This document shows positions 20,570 through 30,600 of a stretch of DNA of 64,000 nucleotides, in pieces. Under the pieces are notes generated by a model. It did not search any database. It saw only the letters and a list, made by a program, of their open reading frames with translations, and had not been told where the DNA came from. The DNA is taken from contig OY848919.1 of assembly GCA_963693285.1 (NCBI GenBank), forward strand, positions 8,055,461 through 8,119,460, in the 5' to 3' direction. Origin of the DNA: Xestospongia muta. Lineage: Eukaryota > Porifera > Demospongiae > Haplosclerida > Petrosiidae. The translations under genes and the position numbers were made by a program. Position 1 is the first letter of the stretch; each line of letters opens with the position of its first letter.

Positions 20570-20930
20570 GTTGAGAAGATGGCAGTGGGAAAGACCAAGA
20601 TAGAGTGTTTACAGAAGCCAATTCATTGTTAAAGTATCCTGCCTATTAACTCACTATGACTACAGTAAACACTTTACCCTCGCATGTGATGCTTCACCCT
20701 ATGGAGTAGGAGCAGTACTGTCACGTAAGACAATGTGATGAAAAAACCATAGATCGACAAGGAGTCACTCACCAATATTTTTGGTATAACTAAATTTCAT
20801 AAGTACTTTGTGGGTCACAAATTAGTATTTATACGTATCATAAGCCTTTCACGTATGGGCTTTTAAGTGGCTATGAGTATTCGGTTCAGTAAAAACCTAG
20901 GAAGGAGTTGGTGAATGCATATGGACTCAG
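20570..20930 (+). pseudogene. Ty3/gypsy RNase H fragment (element D)
   Basis: The first catalytic Asp segment is clear: TLACDASPYGVGAVLS near 20,676-20,720. The later part is shrunken: the TDHKPLT segment has become YHKPFTY-like and is followed directly by SGYEYSVQ. Element B keeps about 75 more bases at this point, so D has an internal deletion. Confidence 0.8.
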
Positions 20931-21530
20931 CTGCCTTTCATTGTCGGACATGGGTCAAGAGATTCCACAACAACGGAGCTAATTAATCTATCATGAGTGA
21001 GGCAGCTGATAAGACATGGGTGGCCAAATAATGTTGAAGGAGATGTAGACTTGTAGCCATTGTAAGAAGATGGTCTTAGATGAACTTCATCAATTTCACC
21101 CAGGAATATTAAGAACAAAGTCGTTTCAAGGTAATATGTTTGGTGGCCAAGTATGGGATGCTGACATTGAAAGGAATACTCCCACAGATGTAGTGGTGCT
21201 GGTGCTGGAGAGTTCCTATGGAACTCTCCAGCACCACTACATCTGTGGGAGTATCCAACAACCCCTTGGAGCCGGATTCACATTGATCATGCGGGTCCAG
21301 TTTTAGGTCATACTTTATTAATTGTGGTGGACGCTTATTCGAAATGGAGAGATATGATGCCTGTAAACTCGATGTCATTAGCAGAGGCGATAGAGAAGCT
21401 CCAACAGTTGTTTTCAAATTTTGGAATTCCTGACAAAGTGGTTTCTAATAATGGTACAAAATTTTCTAGTTGTGAATTTAGAGAATTTATGGACAACAAT
21501 GGCATTGTGTACACTAGAGTTGCACCTTGA
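20931..21530 (+). pseudogene. Ty3/gypsy integrase, truncated and with a foldback (element D)
   Basis: The N-terminal zinc-binding region is only partly visible (HPGILRTKSF, then VWDADIE near 21,095-21,170). A 35-41 bp inverted repeat interrupts it at 21,176-21,254. The catalytic core then reads VDAYSKWRDMMPVNS (first Asp at about 21,330) and FSNFGIPDKVVSNNGTKFSS, where the second catalytic Asp seen in elements A and B (SDNGT) is Asn. The sequence ends at RVAP, just before the HPSSNGQAER segment that would hold the Glu, and unrelated sequence follows. The rest of the element and its 3' LTR are missing. Confidence 0.85.
21176..21254. repeat. Foldback (inverted repeat, 3-base loop) inside the integrase
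   Basis: The left arm at 21,176-21,216 starts ATACTCCCACAGATG and ends GGAGAGTTCC. The loop TAT is at 21,217-21,219, and the right arm at 21,220-21,254 is its reverse complement apart from a 6-base GTGCTG excess on the left. The right arm is native integrase (copies A and C have it). The left arm looks like a templated inverted copy. Confidence 0.9.
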
Positions 21531-21552
21531 CACCTCTTGGTGATGAGTCTGT

Positions 21553-21903
21553 TGGAAATACGTTTTTAGACAAGATAAGGAGAATACAGAGCTAGAGCCT
21601 GAAAGTAATAAAGAGAGTGGTGAGTCCGTGAAAAGAACTGTAAAGCAAAGGAGTGAATTGTTGAAGAACTATAAACAACAAAAAATGAAAAGGAAACTCC
21701 CAGTAGATACCCAACTTCTAGGTTGTGCGCAAGAAGAACTAAAAATTAAGAGACAGTTAGTGGAACAAATGGACAAGATGGATCAGGTGTATGGTGAAAA
21801 CATGGACAAAATGTCCAGAAATATGGAGAAAATCACGGAATCGATTGCTGACAGCTTTGCATATACAAGGCTCTGCCCACCCATAATTATTAATAATTAT
21901 TAA
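21553..21903 (+). pseudogene. Harbinger accessory-protein remnant, C-terminal coiled coil
   Basis: The open frame at 21,628-21,903 (91 aa) is highly charged: KQRSELLKNYKQQKMKRKLP, then KIKRQLVEQMDKMDQVYGEN, then repeated MDKM/MEKI heptad-like spacing. It looks like the tail of the Myb/SANT-type DNA-binding protein that accompanies many PIF/Harbinger transposases. The Myb-like N-terminus is absent. The assignment rests on position beside a Harbinger transposase and on composition, not on a diagnostic motif. Confidence 0.5.
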
Positions 21904-21949
21904 TATTAAAAGTTGAATGCATGCATGTTTCAAGGGTCATTGTTAGTAT

Positions 21950-22969
21950 TCATCTAATTCTTTTTCCTTCTGTTTCATTGCTATTCATTGTGTATCGGTT
22001 AGGTGCAGTCTGTGGTTGAAAGTCATGATCATAATTTATGGTCATTCGAACAGTTTCCTCATTAATGGATTCATTATTGAGTTCACAGAAGTTGTGTAAA
22101 ACAAAACAGGCATATATTACAAACGGTAATTCATCTAAGTTAATATCCATCGCTCGTTTCAGACTCCCAAACCTAGCCAATCTTCCAAATGCACAGTTGA
22201 AAACGTTTCTAGCACTACATAGCCTGTATCTTTGTCCCACCACCGGCATATTCTTTCATTAAATAAGGCATTAAAGGGTACGCAGGATCCCCAATGATAA
22301 ACACTGGTACATCATCATCAAGAATCTTCCGTCGACACAGAGGTATTTTTTCATGTTTCAGAAGGTGATTTAATTTGGAATTGGCGAACATTCTTGCATC
22401 ATGAACACTGCCTGGCCATTTAACTACTACATCCATAAAACAACAATGATAATCACATAAAGCCTGTACGTTTAACGATAAGCATGATTTTCTATTAATA
22501 TAGTCTGACGAATTAAGTAATGGCTGCTTACTCTCGATATGAGTTCCATCTATGGCACCCAAACACTGTGGAATTACAAATGTGTCATAGAATTTTGAAA
22601 CTTTTTCCTTAACATTTGTTTTCACAGAGATTGTATGACGCATATGAGAAGTCTGACATTCAATGCATGGTCTAAGTAGGTTGCAAAGCTTGAAGAAACT
22701 CATATGAGACATTCTGAAATTCTCCCTCCACTCTTCCTCCAACATAATGCCATTTAAAAAGCTGTCTCACCTGGTCTCACCCAAAATCTTCTTCTCTTTC
22801 TTTCCTTCCTGGGACATTTTCTCCTACTTGAATCGATAATTTGTTAGAGTTGTAGCTGCTTCTGATGATATAAAGTTTTATATTCGTTCATTATAGCCAG
22901 ATTAACCTGCTGTAGCACTAATAAACACGATAACAACACTAGCAACACCACAATAATTCTTTCCACCAT
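21950..22969 (-). pseudogene. PIF/Harbinger transposase (DDE_Tnp_4 type), broken
   Basis: On the minus strand a start at 22,969 (MVERIIVVLL) leads through an RRRFWVRPG-like segment that is out of frame. The main frame runs from 22,745 to 22,215. It has MLEEEWRENFRMS, the first catalytic Asp in CLGAIDGTHI, and the second in FIIGDPAYPL. After a frameshift and small deletion near 22,240, the C-terminal part continues as ARNVFNCAFGRLARFGSLKR and FVIYACFVLHNFCELNN. The family normally has Glu before the AFG motif; here that place appears to be Asn. A working copy would be one uninterrupted protein of about 350-400 residues. This one is disabled by frameshifts, a stop near the N-terminus and probably the lost Glu. 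Confidence 0.85.
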
Positions 22970-23200
22970 GATTATTTGAGAGACCACGACCCTAAAGATC
23001 ACGTTTTAAGCGTTTACATTATAGAAGTGTGCGTTTTTACCCGTTTTATTCATCCCTTTTTCTAATGTTTTCACTTTGAAAAAACTGAAGTTTTCAAACG
23101 AAAACGTTTTCAATGGCGTTTTCACCGTTTATGTGTAAACGGAAGGTACATACGCAAAGAAAAGTTACTGTTTTCAGAAAAACTGTTTCTGTGTAAACAT

Positions 23201-23585
23201 AGTCTAAGTTAGTCTCTAAAGTCATAGTCTCTAAAATAAACTGTATAGAGCTTTTCAATACTTAAAAAAAGTTTAGAAATTAACTATCAAAACTGCTCAA
23301 TTAAGCTTATCTAAAGAATTTAGTAAATTTACCTGTTTAAATCTTTTGATAACTTAGTTTAAATAGGTTAAATCTCTAAAATAAACTGTTTAAAGCTTTT
23401 CAATAGTAGAAAAAGTTTAGAAGTTAACTATCAAAACTAATAATTAAGCTGATCTAAAGAGTTTATAAATTTATCTGTCTTAATTCTTTGGATAAATTAG
23501 TTTAAATAGGTTAAATCTCTAAAATAAACTCTTTAGAGCTTTCAATTGTTGAAAGTGTTGAGAAATTAACTGTGAAAACTGCTTA
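23201..23585 (+). repeat. 145-bp satellite, first monomers (block F1, part 1)
   Basis: Diverged monomers in forward orientation (defined as ...GCTGATCTAAAGAGTTTAGT...). They are cut by the mariner-like element at 23,586 within the 'actgcttaattaagctga' part of the monomer, which resumes at 25,547. Confidence 0.85.
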
Positions 23586-23610
23586 TAGTATATCCAAGTT
23601 GAGAAGAGCC
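23586..23610 (+). repeat. Left terminal inverted repeat of the mariner-like element
   Basis: Its inner 16-17 bases (CCAAGTTGAGAAGAGCC) match the reverse complement of the right end with one base indel. Confidence 0.85.
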
Positions 23611-23768
23611 CCTTATTAAAAAAACGTGTTTTATGCATGAAATATAAGGTGAGGTATTTTCTCACCTAATATATTCAATTAGGAACTAAAGCACTTTTTA
23701 AAGTTATTCACTATTTATTCACGTGAATGTCATGCAAACAGACCACGTTTTCTCTCCTGTTAGTGAAG

Positions 23769-25169
23769 ATGCCAACGGGGAAGAGACTGAAGTCTCAAAC
23801 AAAGGAGGTTGTTGCACATGTGTATGACTATTTTGAGGAACTAAGCAGGTGTAAACGTACTCAAGAACCTCTTAAAAGAACAGCTGGTGCTACAGGACTT
23901 ACACGTGCCAGCATCGAGAGGCTTTGAAAAGAGAAAGTCGACACCGGTGGAGCTGCTTTTTCTACTCCGAACAAGAAGTACAGATTCTCCAGACGCCTGT
24001 TAGTTGACAATTTTGATTGTGAAGCCATTAGACAAAAATCAACCACCTCTATCAGGCCAAAGAGCATGTGACACTTACAAAGATGCTTCTTTTGTTAAAA
24101 GGGGATAACCTCTTTTGCGGTCAGAGATCAACCCTCAACATTTTGTTAAAAGAAATGGGTTTCAAGTGAGTCACCCTAACTTTTGTTATGATGCCTATTA
24201 GTATTGTATTTTATAGACATAAGAGAGTGAATGACAGACACCACTACTACGAACAACCACGTATTATTGAATAGAGGCATGCTTACCTTTGTCGAATGAG
24301 GACAAAGTGTCAAGAGAATAGGCCAGTTGGTTACCTTGATGAAACCTGGGCCAATGCTCACAATGGTAAGGATTGTGCTTGGGTGGAGAGGAATGATGTG
24401 ACTGGTGGAACTCTTGGCAGTATAAGAAGGCCTCCTGGGAAGGGTGCATGGCTTATTATTCTTGGAGCTGATAGTGAGACTGGTTGGATTCCTAACACCA
24501 CTGTTATATTCAGATCCAAAAAAAATACTGGCAATTACCATGATGAGAGGACTGCTGATCATTTTGAGGAGTGATTTGCTACCAAACTTATCCCTAATGT
24601 TCAACCTAACAGTCTTATTGTCATGGATAATGCCTCATATCATAGTTGTCGTAGTGACCCTGTCCCAGTCAAAAGTTGGACAAAGATTGGCTTCAGGCAA
24701 AGGGAATTGAATTCCCAACAAATGCCTTGAAAGCTGAATTATATAGCATCATACAAAGATTGAAACCTAGTCCTGGTTATGTTGTTGATGACATGGCAGC
24801 TGCTGCTGGTAAGTATTCAGTCGAAATAGTATTTCATATAGGGCACGAAGTGGTCCAACTTCCTGTTGCACACTGCACTCTCAATCCTATTGAGTTGGCA
24901 TGGGCACAGGTTAAAGGTCACATCAAGGCCAATACTCATGCATTCAATCTCCATGAGGTAGAGCAGCTGTCATGGGAGCGTTTTGATGTTGTGACACCTG
25001 ACTTTTGGATGAGCCTCGTTCAAAATGTTCAGATCCACTATGAAGACCACTATTGGTCTAGTAATGGCCTCTATGAGGAGTTAGTGGATGAGTTCATCTT
25101 TGAGTTGGAGGTGAATCAGGTGAGTCTGATGATTCCGATCAATCTGATCATAGTTCCGATGACGAATAG
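23769..25169 (+). pseudogene. Mariner-like DDE_3 transposase, frameshifted
   Basis: The likely start is MPTGKRLKSQTKEVVAHVYD at 23,769. The N-terminal helix-turn-helix region (RTAGATGLTRASIERL) is stopped by TGA near 23,925, and the following linker is decayed. The catalytic domain is well preserved in pieces: GYLDETWANAH (Asp 1, from 24,296), LIVMDNASYHS (Asp 2, in another frame near 24,620) and NPIELAWAQVKG (Glu, near 24,885). All three DDE residues are present. The C-terminal half, from 24,676, is one long frame. A one-base shift near 25,117 hides an acidic tail (GESDDSDQSDHSSDDE) that ends at TAG 25,167-25,169, a tail type typical of this transposase family. The cut-and-paste enzyme is not expressible from this copy. 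Confidence 0.85.
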
Positions 25170-25522
25170 TTCTTTTGTAAAAAGGTTTTTTCAAAACCTT
25201 GGTGGCTTTATAGCTGCCCAAAATTCACAAAAGACAATACCTGATTATTATTTTTTAATAACAGAACGTCTGTTCATATAATTAGAATTGTAATTTTGAA
25301 TTGCGAGGTGACATAAAGCTGACTTCTCAAGGCAAAAATTGTTATTAAAATCCTCGAAGGTATGCTATTGAAAAATGTATGGAGTTGTTTAGTTTGCTAC
25401 TTTCTCGTAGAAGTAGAGAGCCAAATTTTTATATATAAAATGCAGGTTTTGAAGCTGAATTGATTGGTGCAAGTTCCATGCTGATAGCACCTAAAACGGA
25501 AATGTTATTTACATGTCTAGGT

Positions 25523-25546
25523 GGCTCTTCTCAACTGGGACATCTA
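25523..25546 (-). repeat. Right terminal inverted repeat of the mariner-like element
   Basis: GGCTCTTCTCAACTGG followed by GACATCTA, the complement of the left end apart from a few bases. Confidence 0.85.
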
Positions 25547-27626
25547 TAATTAAGATGACCTAAAGAATTTAGTAAATTTATCTGTCTTTAATCTTTTAAT
25601 AAATTGGTTAAATAAGTTAAATCTATAAAAAAACTGTTTAGAGCTTTCAATACTTAAAAAAGTTTAGAAGTTTACTGTGAAAACTGCTTAATTTAGCTGA
25701 TCTAAAGAGTTTAGTAAATTTATCTGTCTTAAATCTTTTAATAAATTAGTTTAAATAGATTAAATCTCTAAAGTAAACTGTTTAGAGCTTTTGAATTGTT
25801 AAAAGTGTTCAGAAATTAACTATGAAAACTGCTTAATTAAGCTGATCTAAAGAGTTTAGTAAATTTATCTTTCTTAAATCTTTGGACAATTAATTAAAAT
25901 AGTTAAATCTCTACAATAAACTGTTTAGAGCTTTAAAATATTTGAGAACTTTTAGAAATTAACTGTGAAAGCTACTTAATAAAGATGATTTACTTTTCTC
26001 AAATTAACTGTGAGAACACCTTAATTGATCTGATCTAAAGACTTTAGTAAGTTTTTCGGTCTTGAATTATTGAATAAATTAGTTTAAATAGGTTAAATGT
26101 CTAAAATAAACTGTTTTGAGCTTTTCAATTATTGAAAATGATTAGAAATTAACTATCAAAACTGCTTAAATAAGCTGATCTAAAGAGTTTAATAAATTTA
26201 TCTGTCTAAATTGTGGCATAAATAAGTTTAAACAGGTTAAATCTCTAAAATGAACTGTTTAGAGCATTTCAATACTTAAAAAGTTTAGAAATTAACTGTG
26301 AAAACTGCTTAATTAAGCTGATCTAAAGAGTTTAGTAAATTAGATTAAATAGCTTAAATCTCTAAAATAAACTGTTTAGAGCTTTTGAATTGTAAGTTTA
26401 TCTGTTTTAAATATACTAATAAAGTAGTCTAAATAGGTTAAAACTCTAAAATAAACCTTTTAGAGACTTATGAAAGTTAAAAAAGATTAGAAGTTAATTA
26501 TGAAAACTGATTATATAAGCTGATCTAAAGAGTTTAGTAACTTTATCTGTCTTAAGTATACTAATAAAGTAGTCTAAATAGGTTAAAACTCTAAAATAAA
26601 CAGTTTAGAGCTTTTTGAAAGTTAAAAAGATTAGAAATTAACTATGAAAACTCCTTAAATAAGCGGATTTAAAGAGTTTAGTAAGTTTATCTGTCTTAAA
26701 AATTCTAAATAGGTTAAAACTCTAAAATAAACTGTTTAGAGCTTTTGAAAGTTCAAAAAGATTAGAAATTAACTATGAAAACTGCTTAAATAAGCTGATC
26801 TAAAGAGTTTAGTAAGTTTATCTGTCTTAAATATACTAATAAAGTACTTTAAATAGGTTAAAACTCTAAAATAAACTGTTTAGAGCTTTTTGAAAGTTCA
26901 AAAAGATTAGAAATTAACTATGAAAACAGCTTTAATGAACTGATATAAACAGTTTAGTAAGTTTATCTGTCTTAAATATACTAATAAAGTAGTGTAATAG
27001 GTCAAAACTCTAAAATAAACAGTTTAGGGCTTTTTTAAATTAAAAAAAATTAGAAATTAACTATGAAAACGGCTTAAATAAGCTGATCTAAAGAGTTTAG
27101 TAAATTTGTCTGTCTTAAATATACTAACAAAATAGTTAGGGTTTAGGGTTTAATAAAGTAGTTTAAATAAGTGAAAACTCTAAAATAAATCTTTAGTGAA
27201 CATGAAAGTCATAAAAGATTAGAAATTAATTATGAAAACTGCTTAAATAAGTTCATCTAAAAAGTTTAGTAAATTTGTCTGTCTTAAATATACTAAAAAA
27301 GTAGTCTAAATAGGTTAAAACTCTAAAAAAAACTGTTTAGAGCTTTTTGAAAGTTAAAAGAGATTTAAAATTAATTGTGAAAACTGGTTAAATAAGCTTA
27401 TCAAAAGAGTTTAGTAAATTTATCTGTGTTAAGTATATTATTATAGTAGTCTAAATAGGTTAAACTACTAAAATAAACTGTTTAGACCTTTTTGAAAATT
27501 AAAAAAGATTAGAAATTAATTGTAAATCTGGTTAAATAAGCTGATCTAAAGAGTTTAGTAAGTTTATATGTCTTAAATATACTAATAAAGAAGTCTAAAT
27601 AAGTCAAAATTCTAAAATTAACAGTT
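25547..27626 (+). repeat. 145-bp satellite, block F1 part 2 (diverged, forward)
   Basis: Monomers are spaced about 145 bp apart (for example 25,696 and 25,841) with many substitutions and indels. They carry the older 'ataaactgtttagagc' form of the second half. A telomere-like insertion lies at 27,135-27,152. Confidence 0.9.
27135..27152 (+). repeat. Telomere-like insertion GTTAGGGTTTAGGGTTTA
   Basis: One TTAGGG followed by TTTAGGG sits between 'actaacaaa' and 'ataaagtag', which are adjacent in the ordinary monomer. It therefore looks inserted rather than mutated from satellite sequence. Confidence 0.6.
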
Positions 27627-30600
27627 TCTAATCTATTTTAACTTTCAAAAAATCTAAACAGTTTATTTTAGAGTTTTAACCTATTTAGACTACTTTATTA
27701 GTATATTTTAGACAGATAAACTTACTAAACTCTTTAGGTCAGCTTATTTAATCAGTATTAATAGTTAATTTCTAATCTTTTTAAATATAAAAAAGCTCTA
27801 AACAGTTTATTTTAGAGTTTCAACCAAATTAGATTACTTTATTAATATATTTAAGACGGATAAACTTACTAAACTCTTTCGATCAGCTTATTTAACCAGT
27901 TTTCACAATTAATTTCTAACATTTTTCACTTTAAAAAAAATATAAACAGTTTATTTTAGAGTTTTAACCTATTTAGACTACTTTATTAGTATATTTAAGA
28001 CAGATAAACTTACTAAACTCTTTAGATCAGCTTATTTAACCAGGTTTCAGAATTAATTTCTAATCTTTTTTAACTTTCTAAAACTTCTAAACTGTTAATT
28101 TTAGAGTTTTGACCTATTTAAACTACTTTATTAGTATATTTAAGACAGATAAACTTACTAAACTCTTTATATCAGCTTATTTAACCAGTTTTCATAGTTA
28201 ATTACTAATCTTTTTTAACATTCTAAAATCTCTAAACAGTTTATTTTAGAGTTTTAACCTATTTAGACTACTTTATTAGTATTTTTAAGACAGATAAACT
28301 TGGTAAACTCTTTAGATCAGCTTATTTAACAAGTTTTCACAATTAATTCCTAATCTTTTTTAACTTTCAGAAAGCTCTAAACTGTTAATTTTAGAGTTTT
28401 TACCTATTTAGACTACTTTATTAGTATATTTAAGAGAGATAAACTTACTAAACTCTTTAGGTCAGATTATTTAACCAGTATTAATAGTTAATTTCTAATC
28501 TTTTTAAAAAATGAAAAAGGTCTAAATAGTTTATTTTAGAGTTTTAACCAAATTACATTACTTTATTAGTATATTTAAAACAGATAAACTTACTAAACTC
28601 TTAAATCAGCTTATTTAACTATTTTTCACAATTAATTTCTAATCTTTTTAACTTTCAAAAAGCTCTAAACAGTTTATTTTAGAGTTTTTACCTATTTACA
28701 CTACTTTATTAGTATATTAAAGACAGATAAACTTACTAAACTCTTTAGATCAGCTTATTTAACCAGTTTTCACAACTAATTTCTATTTTTTTTTAACTTT
28801 CAAAAAGCTCTAAACTGTAATTTTAGAGTTTTTACCTATTTAGACTACTTTATTAGTATATTTAAGACAGATAAACTTACTAAACTCTTTAGCTCAGCTT
28901 GTTTAACCAGTATTAATAGTTAATTTCTAATCGTTTTTAACTTTCAAAAACTCTAAACAGTTTATTTCAGAGTTTTGTCCTTTTTAGACTACTTTATTAG
29001 TATATTTAAGACAGATAAACTTACTAAACTCTTTAGATCAGCTTATTTAACCAGTTTTCACAACTAATTTCTATTTTTTTTTAACTTTCAAAAAGCTCTA
29101 AACTGTAATTTTAGAGTTTTTACCTATTTAGGCTACTTTATTAGTATATTTAAGACAGATAAACTTACTAAACTCTTTAGCTCAGCTTGTTTAACCAGTA
29201 TTAATAGTTAATTTCTAATCGTTTTTAACTTTCAAAAACTCTAAACAGTTTATTTCAGAGTTTTGTCCTTTTTAGACTACTTTATTAGTATATTTAAGAC
29301 AGATAAACTTACTAAACTTACTAAACTCTTTAGATCATCTTATTTAACTAGTTTTCACAATTAATTTCTAATCTTTTTTAACATTGTAAAGCTCTAAACA
29401 GTTTATTTTAGATTTTTAACCCATTTAGACTAGTTTATTAGTATATTTAAGACAGATAGACATACTAAACTATTTAGATCAGCTTATTTAACTACCTTTC
29501 ACAATTAATTTCTAATCATTTCTAACTTTCAAAAAGCTCTAAAAAGTTTATTTTAGAGTTTTGACCTATTTAGACTACTTTATTAATATATTTAACACCG
29601 ATGAACCTACTAAACTTTTCAGATCAGGTTATTTAACTAGTTATCACAATTAATTTCTAATCTTTTTTAACTTTCAAAAAGCTCAAAACAGTTTATTTTA
29701 GAGTTTTAACCCATTTTGACTACTTTATTAGTGTATTTAAGACAGATAAACCAACTAAACTCTTTAGATCAGCTAATTTAACCTATTTTTACAATTAACT
29801 TCTAATCATTTTAACTTTCTAAAAGCTCTAAACAGTTTATTTTAAAGTTTTAATATATTTAGTGTACTTTATTAGTATATTTAAGACAGATAAACTTACT
29901 AAATTCTTTAGATCAGCTTATTTAACTAGATTTCACAATTAATTTTAATCTTTTTTAACTTTCAAAAAGCTCTAAACTGTTTATTTTAGTGTTTTAACCT
30001 ATTTAGACTACTTTATTAGTATATTTAAGACAGATAAACTTACTAAACTCTTTAGATCAGTTTATTTAACCAGTATTAATAGTTAATTTCTAGACTTTTC
30101 TATTACTAAAAAGCTCTAAACAGATTATTTTAAAGTTTTAACCTATTTAGTCTACTTTATTAGTATATTTAAGACAGATAAACTTACTAAACTCTTTAGA
30201 TCAGCATATTTTCAAGTTTTCACAATTAATTTCTAATATTTTTAACATTCAAAAAGAGTTTTGACCTATTTAGACTACTTTATTTATATATTTAACACCG
30301 ATAAACCTACTAAACTGTTCAGATCAGGTTATTTAACTAGTTATCACAATTAATTTCTAATCTTTTTTAACTTTCAAAAAGCTCAAAACAGTTTATTTTA
30401 GAGTTTGACCTATTTAGACTGCTTTATTAGTATAGTTAAAACAGATAAACATACTAAACTCTTTAGATCCGTTTATTTAACCAGTTTCCACATTAAATTT
30501 CTAATCTTTCTTAGCTTTCAAAAAACTCTAAATAGTTTATTTTAGAGTTTTCACCAATTTAGACTACTTTATTAGTATATTTAAGAGAGATAAACTTACT

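Larger units (their letters stand above)
21538..23200. mobile_element. PIF/Harbinger-like element, 5' side truncated
   Basis: Between the broken gypsy integrase and the satellite lies a two-gene DDE element: a coiled-coil protein remnant on + and a transposase on -, facing each other. The right end (about 23,005-23,200) is non-coding with repeated GTGTAAAC and its complement GTTTACA, plus several 'gttttca/tgaaaac' strings typical of subterminal repeats. It ends near GTGTAAACA at 23,200, where satellite-like sequence starts. No matching terminal repeat is visible near 21,538, so the left end appears lost. Confidence 0.7.
23586..25546 (+). mobile_element. Mariner-like (DDE_3) DNA transposon inserted in the satellite, 1961 bp
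   Basis: The left end TAGTATATCCAAGTTGAGAA continues into GAGCC. The right end, read on the opposite strand, is TAGATGTCCCAGTTGAGAA continuing into GAGCC. This gives terminal inverted repeats of about 24-25 bp with a few differences. TA is present on both sides (23,584-23,585 and 25,547-25,548), a TA target duplication as in Tc1/mariner elements. Removing element and duplicate restores the satellite phrase ACTGCTTA-ATTAAG, so the insertion point is exact. It carries one broken transposase gene. Confidence 0.9.

Noticed and set aside
21109..21417. Minus-strand 102-aa frame over the hairpin
   Set aside because: Antisense to integrase; the repeated TDVVVLES segment arises from the inverted repeat itself.
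22038..22262. Plus-strand 74-aa frame inside the Harbinger transposase
   Set aside because: Antisense shadow of a well-recognised transposase C-terminal region.
24176..24604. Minus-strand 142-aa frame over the mariner-like transposase
   Set aside because: Antisense to the YLDETW catalytic region; no independent protein features.
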